NCBI GenBank assembly: GCA_031280965.1 | Contig: JAITFZ010000026.1 | Location: 39,127-103,126, forward strand | Direction of reading: 5' to 3' | DNA length: 64,000 nt | DNA from: Oscillospiraceae bacterium | GTDB taxonomy: Bacteria; Bacillota; Clostridia; Oscillospirales; Ruminococcaceae | In this document: one piece after another, positions 8,998 through 19,502 of the stretch | Layout: every line of letters begins with the position of its first letter | How positions within the stretch are numbered: the first letter of the stretch is position 1 | The notes under the pieces: generated by a model | The model's database searches: none | The model's input: the letters and a program-made list of their open reading frames with translations, nothing else | What the model was told of the DNA's origin: nothing | Program-made: the position numbers and the translations under genes

Positions 8998-10716
8998 ATG
9001 ATTTTCAAAAAATATCTTAAAAATATTATAGATGTTTTAGGATATAAGGAAACATCAGAAAATCAATTATGGTATGAAATAAGAATCATCGGTATCATAT
9101 CGCTGATGGCTTCGATTGTATCCTTTGTTATGAGTTTTATGAATTTCTTTCAGCAACAATACAGAATGTTGATTGCAACTATAATATTAATGATAGCTTT
9201 TGCAATTATTTTTATATTGAGCCTTGTTGTAAGAAGTAAAAGAATGGTCTCCTACATACTTTGTTTTTTACTGTCAGCAATTTGTATATACTTTACATTA
9301 TCGGGCGGGAACGATGGTTTTGCGGTTCTTTGGATTTTATTGTTGCCGCCGTTTGTTATGTTTATAATAGGATTTGATTATGGTATTATAATTAGTGTGT
9401 TTTTTGAAATATTTTTAATTACTCTTTTTTGGACACCGTTTAATGAAATAGTACGCGATTATTATACACAAACATTCATGCTACGTTTTCCCATGCTTTA
9501 TACCGCATCTTTTGCCGTAGCTTTTTTATCGAAATATTCTTATACGAAAATGAAAGTAACCGAATATCAGGCGCTTTCCGCCAACAAGGCGAAAAGTGAA
9601 TTTTTGTCCCGCGTCAGTCATGAACTCCGCACTCCCCTCAATGTAGTCCTCAGCATGGCGAAGCTCGGTTTAAACGACAGACAAATGGAGCAATGCACAA
9701 AACGGTTTGAAAAAATCATCACATCGTCCAACCACTTATCTGACATCATTAACGATGTGTTAGATATGTCACGTATTGAAGCCGGAAAAATTGAAATAAA
9801 AAAAGAACCCATATACTTAAAATCGGTTGTTGAGGAGTGTATGGAGATTTTTTCATTACAGGCAAAAGAATCAAATATTAATCTCTTAACCAATGTTGAC
9901 CGGAATGTCCCGAAAACTTTATCAGGTGATGAATTCCGTATAAGGCAGGTATTAATTAACCTGCTTTCAAATGCCGTTAAGTTCACAGAGAATGGGCAGA
10001 TATCCCTTGATGTTAAGGTCACGGAACGCGATACTGATAAATGCACGGTTTTATTTACAGTTGCCGATACCGGAATCGGTATGTCAGAAGAATTTTTGAA
10101 GAAAATTTTCTCGCCTTTTGAGCAGGAGGATTCTTTCTTTAACAGACGGCATGAGGGCTCCGGATTAGGAATGTCCATAAGTCATAATTTAACAGCGTTA
10201 ATGGGCGGAAACATGAATGTTGAAAGCAATCTCGGAAAGGGAAGCCGGTTCACGTTTACTATTCCGTTCGATATTGCCGAAACGGAGGAAAGAAAAGAAG
10301 AAGCGCCTGTTAAAGAGGAGTTTTCTTTGAAAGGGAAAAAAATACTGATTGTTGATGACATCGAAATTAACCGAATTATCGCATTGGAAGTATTTGCTGA
10401 TACAGGCGCCGAGATGGAGGAAGCCTGTGACGGAGAAGACGCATATCAAAAATTTCTGCAATCACCTATCGGGTATTATGATTGTATTTTTATGGATATT
10501 CAAATGCCTAAGATGGACGGGTATGCCGCTACAATCGCCATTCGCACCAGCGGACGCACAGACAGCACCGTGCCTGTTATTGCTGTCTCCGCCAACGCCT
10601 TGAGGGAAGATGTTGATAATGCAATCGCGTCAGGAATGAATGACCACTCTGCAAAACCAATAGATTTTGACGATTGTATAAAAAAAGCCGCGAAATGGTG
10701 TAACGAGAAAAAATGA
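8998..10716 (+). CDS. Hybrid sensor histidine kinase with C-terminal receiver
   Basis: FLSRVSHELRTPLN H-box, HATPase, receiver DCIFMDIQMPKMDG; multiple TM at N-terminus. Confidence 0.92.
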   Translation: MIFKKYLKNIIDVLGYKETSENQLWYEIRIIGIISLMASIVSFVMSFMNFFQQQYRMLIATIILMIAFAIIFILSLVVRSKRMVSYILCFLLSAICIYFTLSGGNDGFAVLWILLLPPFVMFIIGFDYGIIISVFFEIFLITLFWTPFNEIVRDYYTQTFMLRFPMLYTASFAVAFLSKYSYTKMKVTEYQALSANKAKSEFLSRVSHELRTPLNVVLSMAKLGLNDRQMEQCTKRFEKIITSSNHLSDIINDVLDMSRIEAGKIEIKKEPIYLKSVVEECMEIFSLQAKESNINLLTNVDRNVPKTLSGDEFRIRQVLINLLSNAVKFTENGQISLDVKVTERDTDKCTVLFTVADTGIGMSEEFLKKIFSPFEQEDSFFNRRHEGSGLGMSISHNLTALMGGNMNVESNLGKGSRFTFTIPFDIAETEERKEEAPVKEEFSLKGKKILIVDDIEINRIIALEVFADTGAEMEEACDGEDAYQKFLQSPIGYYDCIFMDIQMPKMDGYAATIAIRTSGRTDSTVPVIAVSANALREDVDNAIASGMNDHSAKPIDFDDCIKKAAKWCNEKK

Positions 10717-10782
10717 AAACGAAAAACCGCAAAAGCTTCCTGAAATTCAACACCAAATGCTTTCTCTGTCTGATTACGAGCC

Positions 10783-10820
10783 TAAAGGGTATAACGGTTT
10801 TCTTCGTTATACCCTATTTT
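10783..10820 (+). terminator. Rho-independent terminator
   Basis: AGGGTATAACG-loop-CGTTATACCCTATTTT. Confidence 0.75.
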
Positions 10821-11002
10821 CGTGTTTTGTATTTTCGCTGATTGACAACCGGTTCCGGCGAAATTTCGTAGGATTTGATAACTACATAATACTGATGACG
10901 GCGGCGTTTACCTGCATTGACAATTACAATGTAAACTGATTGGATATTTCTTAACTTTCCGCTAATAATAAAGTCGAAAACATAAAAATAGCGAGGGTAG
11001 CA

Positions 11003-11734
11003 ATGCAGGAAAATTTTGTAAATACAAACGAAGAAGAATCCGAAATGAGCGTAGATGAGCAGGTAAAGCAAATCTCGGATTGCGGGATTGTTTCAATCAG
11101 GAATGCGGAACATTCTATTCATATTTTAACGATTATAGGGCAGGTGGAGGGTCATTTCATCCTTCCGCCTCAAAATAAAACAACAAAATACGAACATGTA
11201 ATCCCCGCTCTTGTCGCAATTGAACAAGACCGGAGCATAGAAGGGCTTTTAATTATCCTTAACACCGTCGGCGGTGATGTTGAGGCGGGATTGGCAATTG
11301 CTGAACTTCTTTCCGGAATGAGCAAACCTACAGTTTCAATCGTTGTGGGCGGCGGACATTCAATTGGCGTACCGCTCGCCGTCAGTGCGCGCAAAAGCTT
11401 TATAGTACCCAGCGCAACCATGACCATTCACCCCGTCCGCATGAACGGGATTATGCTTGGTATACCGCAGACGCTTTCGTACTTCGACCGTATGCAGGAA
11501 CGTATAATCAGCTTTGTAACCCGAAACAGTAATATTAAAGCCGACCGCTTTAAGGAACTGATGATGAAAAAAGATGAGTTGGTTATGGACGTTGGTGCGG
11601 TGCTTGACGGCGAAACGGCTGTAAGCGAAGGCATAATTGACAGTCTCGGCGGTCTTTCCGAAGCTGTGAACTGCCTTTATTCCCTTATCGAGCAACAAAA
11701 GAAAGAAAACTCCGAACCGGAGGAACAGCAATGA
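11003..11734 (+). CDS. ClpP/TepA-like serine protease family protein
   Basis: GLLIILNTVGGDVEAGLAIAELLSGM; GGGHSIGVPLAVSA; TepA/YmfB-like length. Confidence 0.8.
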   Translation: MQENFVNTNEEESEMSVDEQVKQISDCGIVSIRNAEHSIHILTIIGQVEGHFILPPQNKTTKYEHVIPALVAIEQDRSIEGLLIILNTVGGDVEAGLAIAELLSGMSKPTVSIVVGGGHSIGVPLAVSARKSFIVPSATMTIHPVRMNGIMLGIPQTLSYFDRMQERIISFVTRNSNIKADRFKELMMKKDELVMDVGAVLDGETAVSEGIIDSLGGLSEAVNCLYSLIEQQKKENSEPEEQQ

Positions 11735-11931
11735 TACTTCATTCAATCATAAGTGAGATGGATATTTTTTATATGCCGGAAAGTTATATGAAAATGCAGC
11801 CTGAACAGAAAATCCAAAGCAAAACTATTCCCTGCATTACTAATCCTGTTGAACTTTTGAAACCCACCGAATATCAGGCGTCAGAAAAAAATATCAAAAA
11901 CGCACAAAACACGATTGCCTTTCATCATTAA
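11731..11931 (+). CDS. YlzJ-like small protein
   Basis: MILHSIISEMDIFYMPE resembles YlzJ N-terminus; ATGA overlap with the TepA-like gene, as in the Bacillus tepA-ylzJ order. Confidence 0.5.
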   Translation: MILHSIISEMDIFYMPESYMKMQPEQKIQSKTIPCITNPVELLKPTEYQASEKNIKNAQNTIAFHH

Positions 11932-11986
11932 AACCGGCACATATCAGCAATTAAAATTATTCTTTTCAAAAAATAAAACCTAATCC

Positions 11987-12151
11987 CTATTTTTGGGACC
12001 GCTCGTCGGTGTATCGCGAAAGTCCGTAGCCGTGTCCGTTTGACAAACATTCTAAGAGCCATTCAAATTTTCTTGCATAGCCGAAATTAAACATAGAAAT
12101 AATTATTTCATGTTCTTTATTGAGCAAATCTTCCTTCTTTAGTAATTTCAT
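11987..12151 (-). CDS. Small protein (54 aa) translationally coupled to the holin; not in ORF track
   Basis: MKLLKKEDLLNKEHEIIISMFNFGYARKFEWLLECLSNGHGYGLSRYTDERSQK; start ATG overlaps the holin stop (ATGA). Confidence 0.5.
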   Translation of the reverse strand: MKLLKKEDLLNKEHEIIISMFNFGYARKFEWLLECLSNGHGYGLSRYTDERSQK

Positions 12152-12561
12152 TGCTTTTTTTCCTCCTCATTTGATTTTAACTGCTTGAGTATATCAAGCA
12201 GTTTTTTCGGCACAGGAAGTCCCATGCCTGCTGCGTTTTCAAGCAGGCTGACCCCTTCGTTCGCGATGAATAAAAACAGCACCGCCGTGCGAAGCGCGGA
12301 GCCGTTTTTGATAACATGTGTGTCAATTATGTGCGCGACGGCAATAACAGCAAAAATCATAATTTTTTTGCATATTCCCTTGAAGCCGATTTCGCTTGAC
12401 AAACATTTTTTTGCAATTGCGACAACAACTCCGGTTGCGTAATCAAGCAACACAAGAGTGATTAGAGCAGTAAAAAGCCCGTCAAGTTCACCGAAAAGGA
12501 ATCCTGTAACCGCGCCTGCGCTAAGCAGAAACACGTCGTAAATTTTTCTCATTAAGCTCAC
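12148..12561 (-). CDS. Phage-type holin family protein
   Basis: MRKIYDVFLLSAGAVTGFLFGELDGLFTALITLVLLDYATGVVVA; LLENAAGMGLPVPKKLLDIL. Confidence 0.85.
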   Translation of the reverse strand: MSLMRKIYDVFLLSAGAVTGFLFGELDGLFTALITLVLLDYATGVVVAIAKKCLSSEIGFKGICKKIMIFAVIAVAHIIDTHVIKNGSALRTAVLFLFIANEGVSLLENAAGMGLPVPKKLLDILKQLKSNEEEKKQ

Positions 12562-12609
12562 CTTTCAAATATTGGGCGATTATCAATCGCCCCTGCATAA
12601 ATTTCTGCT

Positions 12610-12640
12610 AAAAAGCCGCCTTTTTCAGGACGGCTTTTTG
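12610..12640. terminator. Terminator between the holin and serpin genes
   Basis: AAAAAGCCG-CCTTTTTCAGG-ACGGCTTTTT. Confidence 0.65.
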
Positions 12641-12684
12641 CATTTTAATAGTAGCATATTTTTATGGTGCAATTCAATGAAAAT

Positions 12685-13989
12685 TTATCCGACCGAATTC
12701 ACGACCCCGATAAATATTGGCAGATTCTGATTATTGTCAATTAGCATAAACACGAACGGGCGGTCTAAAATTACTGCTTTAGGTTCAGAAAATACCCCGT
12801 TCGCCTTGATTTCAACCATAGTCACCGCGCCCGCTTTTGTGCCAAGCTCGTCAACTTCTATAAATGTTTTATGTTTAACTTCAGAGATAAAAAGGTCGCC
12901 TTTTTCCGATAAACCAAGCTTTGATAAATCAGCTTTATCGGGCATAAAAGCCTGCTCAATCCCCATTGCTTCGAGTACGCCGTTCATGCTTAAATCATAA
13001 TCAAAACTAAACTTAGGAAGAACTGTACGCACTTCTGTCTGCTGTACATTTTCAAGAGTTTTAATCAGTTCCCCGCCTGTAAGTGAGCCCACGTAATCAT
13101 CTATGCTCACACCCTCATTCGGGAGCAATGCGGCGAAGCTGTAATGATTGCCCTTGTACGGTTTTATGAAGCCGGTCGCCTTCTTATCCGAAATGAATTG
13201 CCACTCGCTCGCATACATCATCTGAACTGATTGAATTTCACCGTTATAAGCGGTGAAATCTCTGCTGTGAATGTTATTCTCATAGTAAACCCTCTCCCAC
13301 TCCGCATCGAAAATAATCGCATTGATTAGGAACATTACGGCATCTTCCGAAATCTCGTCGATTATTTCCTCAATAAGCCCGTCGGTATTATTATTGACCC
13401 AGTTGTTAATATCCGTAAGAGTGCTGTCGTCAAACGCGGACTTGAAAATATCCGCACCGTAATAAGCCTTGTTTGTCTGCAAAAATTCTTCTTTTACAGA
13501 AAAACTATTATTGTCTTTCATCCAAATTGAGTTCGCGATTCCGAGTTTTGAGCCTTCGCCACTGTACAATTCCTGAACATACGAAAACAAAAATTCATTA
13601 AGCTTTGTAATATCCGCACCGCCGCCAAGCACAGATTCCATTTCGGACAGCGTGACGCCATCCGCGCCGTTTGCCGTCATAGACAACGCCAATAACACGG
13701 ATAAAGGCGAAATAAGCGTGTTCTCGCCCTGCGTTTCCTCGTAAGCTTTCTTGAAAAGCTCAACCGAAAATTCGGCAGTGTCGGCGATTTCATGCACAGA
13801 AATATCACGTGCTTGCGGGGTTTGACCGCTTCCGGTTGGCTCAAGCTGTTTGGAATTATCATGCGCTTGCGAGGTTTGACCGCTTCCGGTTGGCTCGGGT
13901 TGCCCGGAGATGATATTTTCTTCTTCGCAAGCCGTAAAAATAAAAACCAAAACCAATAACATGCAAATACATTTTTTCATAAACTGCAC
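12685..13989 (-). CDS. Serpin (serine protease inhibitor) lipoprotein
   Basis: ENTLISPLSVLLALSMTANGADG, HKTFIEVDELGTKAGAVT, DRPFVFMLIDNNQNLPIFIGVV; lipobox-like FTAC. Confidence 0.93.
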   Translation of the reverse strand: MQFMKKCICMLLVLVFIFTACEEENIISGQPEPTGSGQTSQAHDNSKQLEPTGSGQTPQARDISVHEIADTAEFSVELFKKAYEETQGENTLISPLSVLLALSMTANGADGVTLSEMESVLGGGADITKLNEFLFSYVQELYSGEGSKLGIANSIWMKDNNSFSVKEEFLQTNKAYYGADIFKSAFDDSTLTDINNWVNNNTDGLIEEIIDEISEDAVMFLINAIIFDAEWERVYYENNIHSRDFTAYNGEIQSVQMMYASEWQFISDKKATGFIKPYKGNHYSFAALLPNEGVSIDDYVGSLTGGELIKTLENVQQTEVRTVLPKFSFDYDLSMNGVLEAMGIEQAFMPDKADLSKLGLSEKGDLFISEVKHKTFIEVDELGTKAGAVTMVEIKANGVFSEPKAVILDRPFVFMLIDNNQNLPIFIGVVNSVG

Positions 13990-14101
13990 TCTCCTTTTAA
14001 TGTCTTATCAGGTAATTGCGAAAAATGAATTTCGCAATTACCTGCCTTATAACTATAAAACAACGCAGACTATTAAAAGGTTGCATGTTTTTTTGTTTTT
14101 T

Positions 14102-15535
14102 TTACAATGTTACTCCGTTTTTAAATATCGCGAACTCACGATAACCATTAACTTCGCTTCTGGTGCGGGTTCTGCCCTCGGCGACAGCGATAATTAAATC
14201 CCACAGCTCATTTTCGGCTTTTTCCGCGCCTGTTCCCGAAAGGAGTTTCCCGGCGTCATAGTCCGTCCAATTTGACTTTCTGATTGCCAAATCAGAATTA
14301 GTTGAAATTTTTATTGTAGGCGCAAGCGCACCGAGCGGTGTTCCGCGTCCTGTTGTGAACAGGATTAAATGGCATCCCGCCGCTGTCATGGCGGTCGTTG
14401 AAACTATATCATTACCCGGTCCGTCAAGTAAATTCAAACCGCTTTTTACAACTCTGCCGCCATAATTAAGCACATCGGTAATTATACCCGCGCCGCCTTT
14501 TTGCACACAGCCGAGCGATTTTTCCTCAAGTGTTGTTATCCCGCCATCTTTGTTTCCCGGAGAAGGATTTTCGTAAACCTCCTGTCCGTGGCTTGTAAAG
14601 TATCTTTTGAAATTGTTAATTATGCTTACAGTTTTATTAAAAATATTTTCGTTCTCACAGCGGTTCATTAAAATAGTTTCTGCTCCGAACATTTCCGGCG
14701 TTTCTGTCAGTACGGCGGTTCCGCCGTACGAGATTATTCTGTCTGATATCCGCCCGGCAAGCGGGTTTGCAGTTATACCCGAAAAAGCGTCCGAACCGCC
14801 GCATTTGAGTCCTATTATAAGTTTGTCAAGTTTAATAATTTCACGTTTATCGCTCTTTATAGTTTCTGCAATTTCACCGATTAATTTAACGCCTTCCGCG
14901 ACCTCATCTTCACAGCTTTGAGCGGTGAGAAACCTGACACGTTTCGGGTTATAATTTTCAAGCTGCTTTTTGAAATCACATATAGTATTATTTTCACAGC
15001 CAAGCCCTAAAATAAGCACACCTGCTGCGTTTGGGTGACGAGCAATTCCCGCGAGGATTTTCTGTGTATTTTCATGGTCAACTCCAAGCTGCGAACAGCC
15101 GTAAGGGTGTGTTACGGCAAAGATTCCGTCGGTTTTATCCTTGTATAATTCATTTGCTGTTAAAGCGATTTTTTCTGCGGCTTTATTAACACAGCCTACG
15201 GTGTTTATAATCCAGATTTCATTGCGTATTCCAACCCTGCCGTCCTCACGCGGATAACCTAAAAAACTACCCGCTCTTTTTGTCGGATTTCCTGCTAATT
15301 CAGGGGTGTAATTATACTCGTTTTCGCTTGAAACGGCACTTATTAAATTTTGCGTGTGTACATGCTCGCCCGCTTTTATATTTACAGTCGCGGTGCCGAT
15401 TGGAAAGCCGTACTTTATTACTTTTTCACCCTTTTTTATATCGTTCAGCGCGACCTTATGACCATGTGCGATTATGCCTGATTTTTCAAGCACAACCGCA
15501 ACATTGTCAAGTTCATTAATTTTAATCATTAACAA
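14102..15535 (-). CDS. uxaA: Altronate dehydratase
   Basis: UxaA family: GYPREDGRVGIRNE, HPYGCSQLG, LKCGGSDAFSGITANP. Confidence 0.9.
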   Translation of the reverse strand: MLMIKINELDNVAVVLEKSGIIAHGHKVALNDIKKGEKVIKYGFPIGTATVNIKAGEHVHTQNLISAVSSENEYNYTPELAGNPTKRAGSFLGYPREDGRVGIRNEIWIINTVGCVNKAAEKIALTANELYKDKTDGIFAVTHPYGCSQLGVDHENTQKILAGIARHPNAAGVLILGLGCENNTICDFKKQLENYNPKRVRFLTAQSCEDEVAEGVKLIGEIAETIKSDKREIIKLDKLIIGLKCGGSDAFSGITANPLAGRISDRIISYGGTAVLTETPEMFGAETILMNRCENENIFNKTVSIINNFKRYFTSHGQEVYENPSPGNKDGGITTLEEKSLGCVQKGGAGIITDVLNYGGRVVKSGLNLLDGPGNDIVSTTAMTAAGCHLILFTTGRGTPLGALAPTIKISTNSDLAIRKSNWTDYDAGKLLSGTGAEKAENELWDLIIAVAEGRTRTRSEVNGYREFAIFKNGVTL

Positions 15536-16940
15536 GCCTTTCTGTCAGAGGTTTTACACCGTGTTTTTTTATGAAGTAAAACGACTCTTCAACCGCCGAT
15601 TGAAGCTGTAAATTCCCGGATATATCAACGTCCCACGCTCCGCTGATATTCTTAAAAATTATGTCAAGTTTGTTGTCGCGCAAGAAAACTATATCACGCT
15701 CTTCATCTGTCAGTTTAAAACGCCCGCCGTTCTTGTAAAAGGCGATTAACGCGGCAAAAGAGAAGGTAAGAATTGGAGGAAGTTCACCGAATCTTCTTTG
15801 ATATTCAAGAATCGTCGGAAGTACCCGCGTCTTGAATTTAGATACGCAGTTGAGCGTAATCCCGAGTAATTCGTGCCTGATATACGGATTTGAAAACCGC
15901 TCAAAAACCGCCTTTGCAAAGCCTTCAAGTACATTTCTGTTTATATCGAGCGTAGGAATAATTTCCTTAAATATTGCTCTGTCAAGATATTTTTTGAAGG
16001 TCACATCTTCCGTCGCTTCGCCTACTGTTTTATATCCGCATAGAAGTGCGGCGGGTGCAAGACAGGTGTGTGCGCCGTTAAGTAAGCGCACTTTTCTCAG
16101 GCGATAGGGCGTGATATTCTCGCTGAAAACCACATTCAATCCCGTTTTGTCAAGCGGCAGTTCCTTCCTTATCTGTCCCGGTCCCTCTATTGCCCAAAAG
16201 TAAAACAACTCGCAAGCATTAAGCAACTCATCGCGATAACCGAGTTTATTGCAAATTTTGTCGGCTTCCGTGTGAGGATATCCTGCTACAATTCTGTCTA
16301 CAAGCGTGTTTGTGAAGATACACGATTCGTCAATCCAGCGTATAAAATCCTCACTCAACCCCCATTCATTTGCGTAAATTAACACAAGTTCTTTCAGCTT
16401 CGCGCCATTGTTTTCAATTAATTCGCACGGTAAAAAGATTATACCTTTCTTTTTATCTCCATTAAAAAAAACAAATCGTTCATATAAAAAAGCTGTCACT
16501 TTTCCCGGAAATGATGCTTGCGGCATATCGTTGATTGATTCTCCTGCGCGATAGGAAATTCCCGCTTCTGTTGTATTTGAAATAATGAAGCGCAGTTCAG
16601 GATTTCGCGCTCGTTTTATATAATTACTATAATCATCATATGGATTTATGTAGTCGGAAACGCAGGTAACAAGGCTTGTTTTAACCGTTTTTTCGCCATT
16701 TTCAAGTCCTCTTGCAACAATCGTGAAAAGCCCTTCCTGCTTTCTTAATAACTCGATTTTACCTTCGGGAATCGGCTGTATAATTGTCACGTTACCGCCA
16801 AAGAGTCCTTTACGGTTCATATTGTCAATTGCATAACATGCGAAAGCGCGCAGAAACGCGCCTTCTCCGAACATTAAAACTTTTTCGGGGAAAGATTGCT
16901 GAAACCTGACAAGCGGGAGTTTTCTGCTGAGTTGTTCCAT
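15522..16940 (-). CDS. uxaB: Tagaturonate reductase
   Basis: Mannitol dehydrogenase-type fold, VLMFGEGAFLRAFACYAIDNMN; adjacent to and overlapping uxaA. Confidence 0.87.
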   Translation of the reverse strand: MEQLSRKLPLVRFQQSFPEKVLMFGEGAFLRAFACYAIDNMNRKGLFGGNVTIIQPIPEGKIELLRKQEGLFTIVARGLENGEKTVKTSLVTCVSDYINPYDDYSNYIKRARNPELRFIISNTTEAGISYRAGESINDMPQASFPGKVTAFLYERFVFFNGDKKKGIIFLPCELIENNGAKLKELVLIYANEWGLSEDFIRWIDESCIFTNTLVDRIVAGYPHTEADKICNKLGYRDELLNACELFYFWAIEGPGQIRKELPLDKTGLNVVFSENITPYRLRKVRLLNGAHTCLAPAALLCGYKTVGEATEDVTFKKYLDRAIFKEIIPTLDINRNVLEGFAKAVFERFSNPYIRHELLGITLNCVSKFKTRVLPTILEYQRRFGELPPILTFSFAALIAFYKNGGRFKLTDEERDIVFLRDNKLDIIFKNISGAWDVDISGNLQLQSAVEESFYFIKKHGVKPLTERLVND

Positions 16941-16985
16941 GTTCTGTTTCCTTACTATATAAATTATTTTACCTGCATAAATTAA

Positions 16986-17861
16986 CTACTTGTCAATAAT
17001 TTTAATTCCCTTTTCTGTTTCTTCAACTTCAAGAAAAATCACACGTTCATTCGGAGTTTTATTCGGAGTATGAAGCGTCAGAATCAATTTGCCGTTAAAA
17101 TCGCGGAAAAGCATTCCATGTCCGCCGTCATTATCAAATAAAATGTCTGCTTGCTCCCATTCGCCGTCTATTTCGCCGCTTTTTGATTTTGCATAACACT
17201 GGCAATATCCGTTTTCCGTAAAGTTCGACCACAACATTAAAAGTTTGCCGCTTTTTGTTCTGTGCAAAAAACAACCATCCGTAACATAACCCTCAATATT
17301 ATTGCTCTTTGAAAAAACTGTTTTACCCCAAGGCGCAGACGACGACATAAATAGATTTATCGGCTCGCCGACAGCGCTTTTCAAGTTTGAACTCAGCTTC
17401 AAAGCGCAGATTGCGCCGTCGCCGATTTGCACCCACTCGTGGCAATAAACAAGCCACGGCTGCTTGTTTTTGTCAACATACAAAGTGCCGTCAAGGCACA
17501 TATGCCCGGCGGGAGTAACCGCTTTCTCACTCCACGGTAAAAACGGGCCGAGCGGATTTGCCGACTTTAAAACCGCTGTCCCGCGGTTATAGCCATCGCC
17601 GATAAAAGACGCAAACATGTAAAATTCGCCATTGTAAATATGCACTTCCGGCGCCCAGAAGTTACGTGTTCCCCAGTAGTTTTCAGGCGGGATAAAAACC
17701 TGAAAAGGGCCGTCCCAATCGTTTAAATCCTCGCTCACATATGCGTTGAATCCCTGTCCTTTTTCAACCCAAATATCAGTGTCGGTTGAACCATAAAGGT
17801 AATATTTTCCGTTATGTGAAACTACAAAAGGGTCGCGAATTTGTACTTCATTAATATTCAT
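16986..17861 (-). CDS. GH43-type glycoside hydrolase
   Basis: QIRDPFVVSHNGKYYLYGST, WAPEVH, five-bladed propeller-type motifs; start at ATG 17861. Confidence 0.87.
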   Translation of the reverse strand: MNINEVQIRDPFVVSHNGKYYLYGSTDTDIWVEKGQGFNAYVSEDLNDWDGPFQVFIPPENYWGTRNFWAPEVHIYNGEFYMFASFIGDGYNRGTAVLKSANPLGPFLPWSEKAVTPAGHMCLDGTLYVDKNKQPWLVYCHEWVQIGDGAICALKLSSNLKSAVGEPINLFMSSSAPWGKTVFSKSNNIEGYVTDGCFLHRTKSGKLLMLWSNFTENGYCQCYAKSKSGEIDGEWEQADILFDNDGGHGMLFRDFNGKLILTLHTPNKTPNERVIFLEVEETEKGIKIIDK

Positions 17862-17958
17862 ATTTTCATAAAGTCCTTTCTTCACCAATTAACGATAGCT
17901 TCATTTTAAAACGAAGCGAAAACGACATTTTCCCCGTTTCGGTTGTATTTTGTTTCAA
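17862..17958 (-). promoter_or_regulatory. Leader cassette copy D (full-length form)
   Basis: Reverse complement matches copy B; occupies essentially the whole gap between the GH4 stop and the GH43 start. Confidence 0.85.
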
Positions 17959-17960
17959 CC

Positions 17961-19343
17961 CTATTTATTCCATTCTTCCGGTAAATATTTCAATGTGTTT
18001 TTAATCATTTCGTTTATTAACTTTACATCGCTTTTGCCGTTTGAAAGCGGGTCTTTTTCAAATATTCTGTAAACTTTTTCTCTGTCAAATTCGAGCGCGG
18101 CGTTAAGCGTCATTGCTTGATTTTCTATATGCCGTTGCATTAACCCGAGTAATTTTTCAGGCACATTCCCCGCATAAAGCGGACGGACATCATCGCGAGA
18201 GAAGACGGCGTTAGTTTCAACGATTGTATCGGCAGGGAAGTTGCCGATTTGTCCGTTTGTATTCGGTAAATTTACATTGCTGATTACGCGGGTTAATCCG
18301 CACAGTGCTTTAATCAGCAGGATTCCTTCCTCGCCCGACGGCTTTAAAATAATATTTTCTTCGCCGGAAACAAGCCGTCTGCTTTGCTCAAGTTTGCGCT
18401 TCAAATCCGCTGAACGCCAGTCAACGCTCGTAAGGTAAAAACCCCAGCTCTCGGCTGTTTCCGGGTTTTTTAAATATAAATCGCCGGGCATGAATTCTGC
18501 TAAATGGCGGTCGCCCGCCGCCGCAATCAACCCGTAATTCCTGAATAAATCGAACTTTACACGGTTGTTGCAGGTGAAGCATTTATCCGGAAGTTCGCTG
18601 TTGTCACCACCGAAACCGCTTTCATAAAACTCATCTGTGAATTCACTGTACATTTCTAAAAGGTCATAATTTTTCCATGAAGCTTTATCAAACCATGTAA
18701 AGTGATTAAGCCCTAAAACATTTACGTGAATATCGCTTCTTTGCACACCCTTTTCTTCAGTTCTGCGCCTTACCATTTCCGCTAAAAGTTCCTGCGCACC
18801 AAAAACTTCATGGCAACAGCCGAACGCTTTGATTTTCGGAAAAGCGTGATAAAGCGCACGAACACAAAGACTCATCGGGTTCGTATAATTAATTACCCAC
18901 GCATCGGGGCAATGTTGCTTTATGGCTTTGGCAAAACCCGTAAAAAGCGGAATTGTACGAAGTGCGCGGATTGTGCCGCCGGGACCCGCCGTATCGCCGA
19001 CTGACTGATAAATTCCGAGCCGTTCGGGCAGATGTACGTCCGTGTGCATTTCTTCAAACGTTCCCGGCAGAATAGATATAATCACGAAATCAGCGCCGTC
19101 AAGCGCGTTTTCAAGAGCGCCGACGGCTGTATATTTCCACTTTCCCGAAGCCTCGGACATGGCGGAAATACGATTACCGATGGTTTCATTATCTTCAGCG
19201 GCGGTACGGTCGATATCGTATAGCTTAATCTCACCGCCCAAGTCACCCTCAAGCGCCAAATCCGTCATGAAAACTCTTGCCCAACTGCGCGAGCCGCCGC
19301 CAATGTAGGCGATTTTTAAGTTTTTATTATCGGTGAATTTCAT
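17961..19343 (-). CDS. GH4 family alpha-galacturonidase-like (LplD-like)
   Basis: KIAYIGGGSRSWARVFMTDL, VINYTNPMSLC, CCHEVFG; genomic context with uxaA/uxaB. Confidence 0.82.
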   Translation of the reverse strand: MKFTDNKNLKIAYIGGGSRSWARVFMTDLALEGDLGGEIKLYDIDRTAAEDNETIGNRISAMSEASGKWKYTAVGALENALDGADFVIISILPGTFEEMHTDVHLPERLGIYQSVGDTAGPGGTIRALRTIPLFTGFAKAIKQHCPDAWVINYTNPMSLCVRALYHAFPKIKAFGCCHEVFGAQELLAEMVRRRTEEKGVQRSDIHVNVLGLNHFTWFDKASWKNYDLLEMYSEFTDEFYESGFGGDNSELPDKCFTCNNRVKFDLFRNYGLIAAAGDRHLAEFMPGDLYLKNPETAESWGFYLTSVDWRSADLKRKLEQSRRLVSGEENIILKPSGEEGILLIKALCGLTRVISNVNLPNTNGQIGNFPADTIVETNAVFSRDDVRPLYAGNVPEKLLGLMQRHIENQAMTLNAALEFDREKVYRIFEKDPLSNGKSDVKLINEMIKNTLKYLPEEWNK

Positions 19344-19502
19344 GGTTCTGCTCCTTTTTTATAATTGTAGGTAATTGAGTATCATGATTATAGTGCGGTG
19401 TTTCACCCCGCTACGGGGAATTGCACTTTTTGCACGGGCAAAAAAGTAACGTCCTTCGTTCGCGAAGTTTCGCATTATATAAACTCTCGGCATAGTCATT
19501 TC

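Noticed and set aside
12148-12561. Prophage call based on the holin
   Set aside because: No other phage genes (endolysin, terminase, capsid, integrase) flank it.
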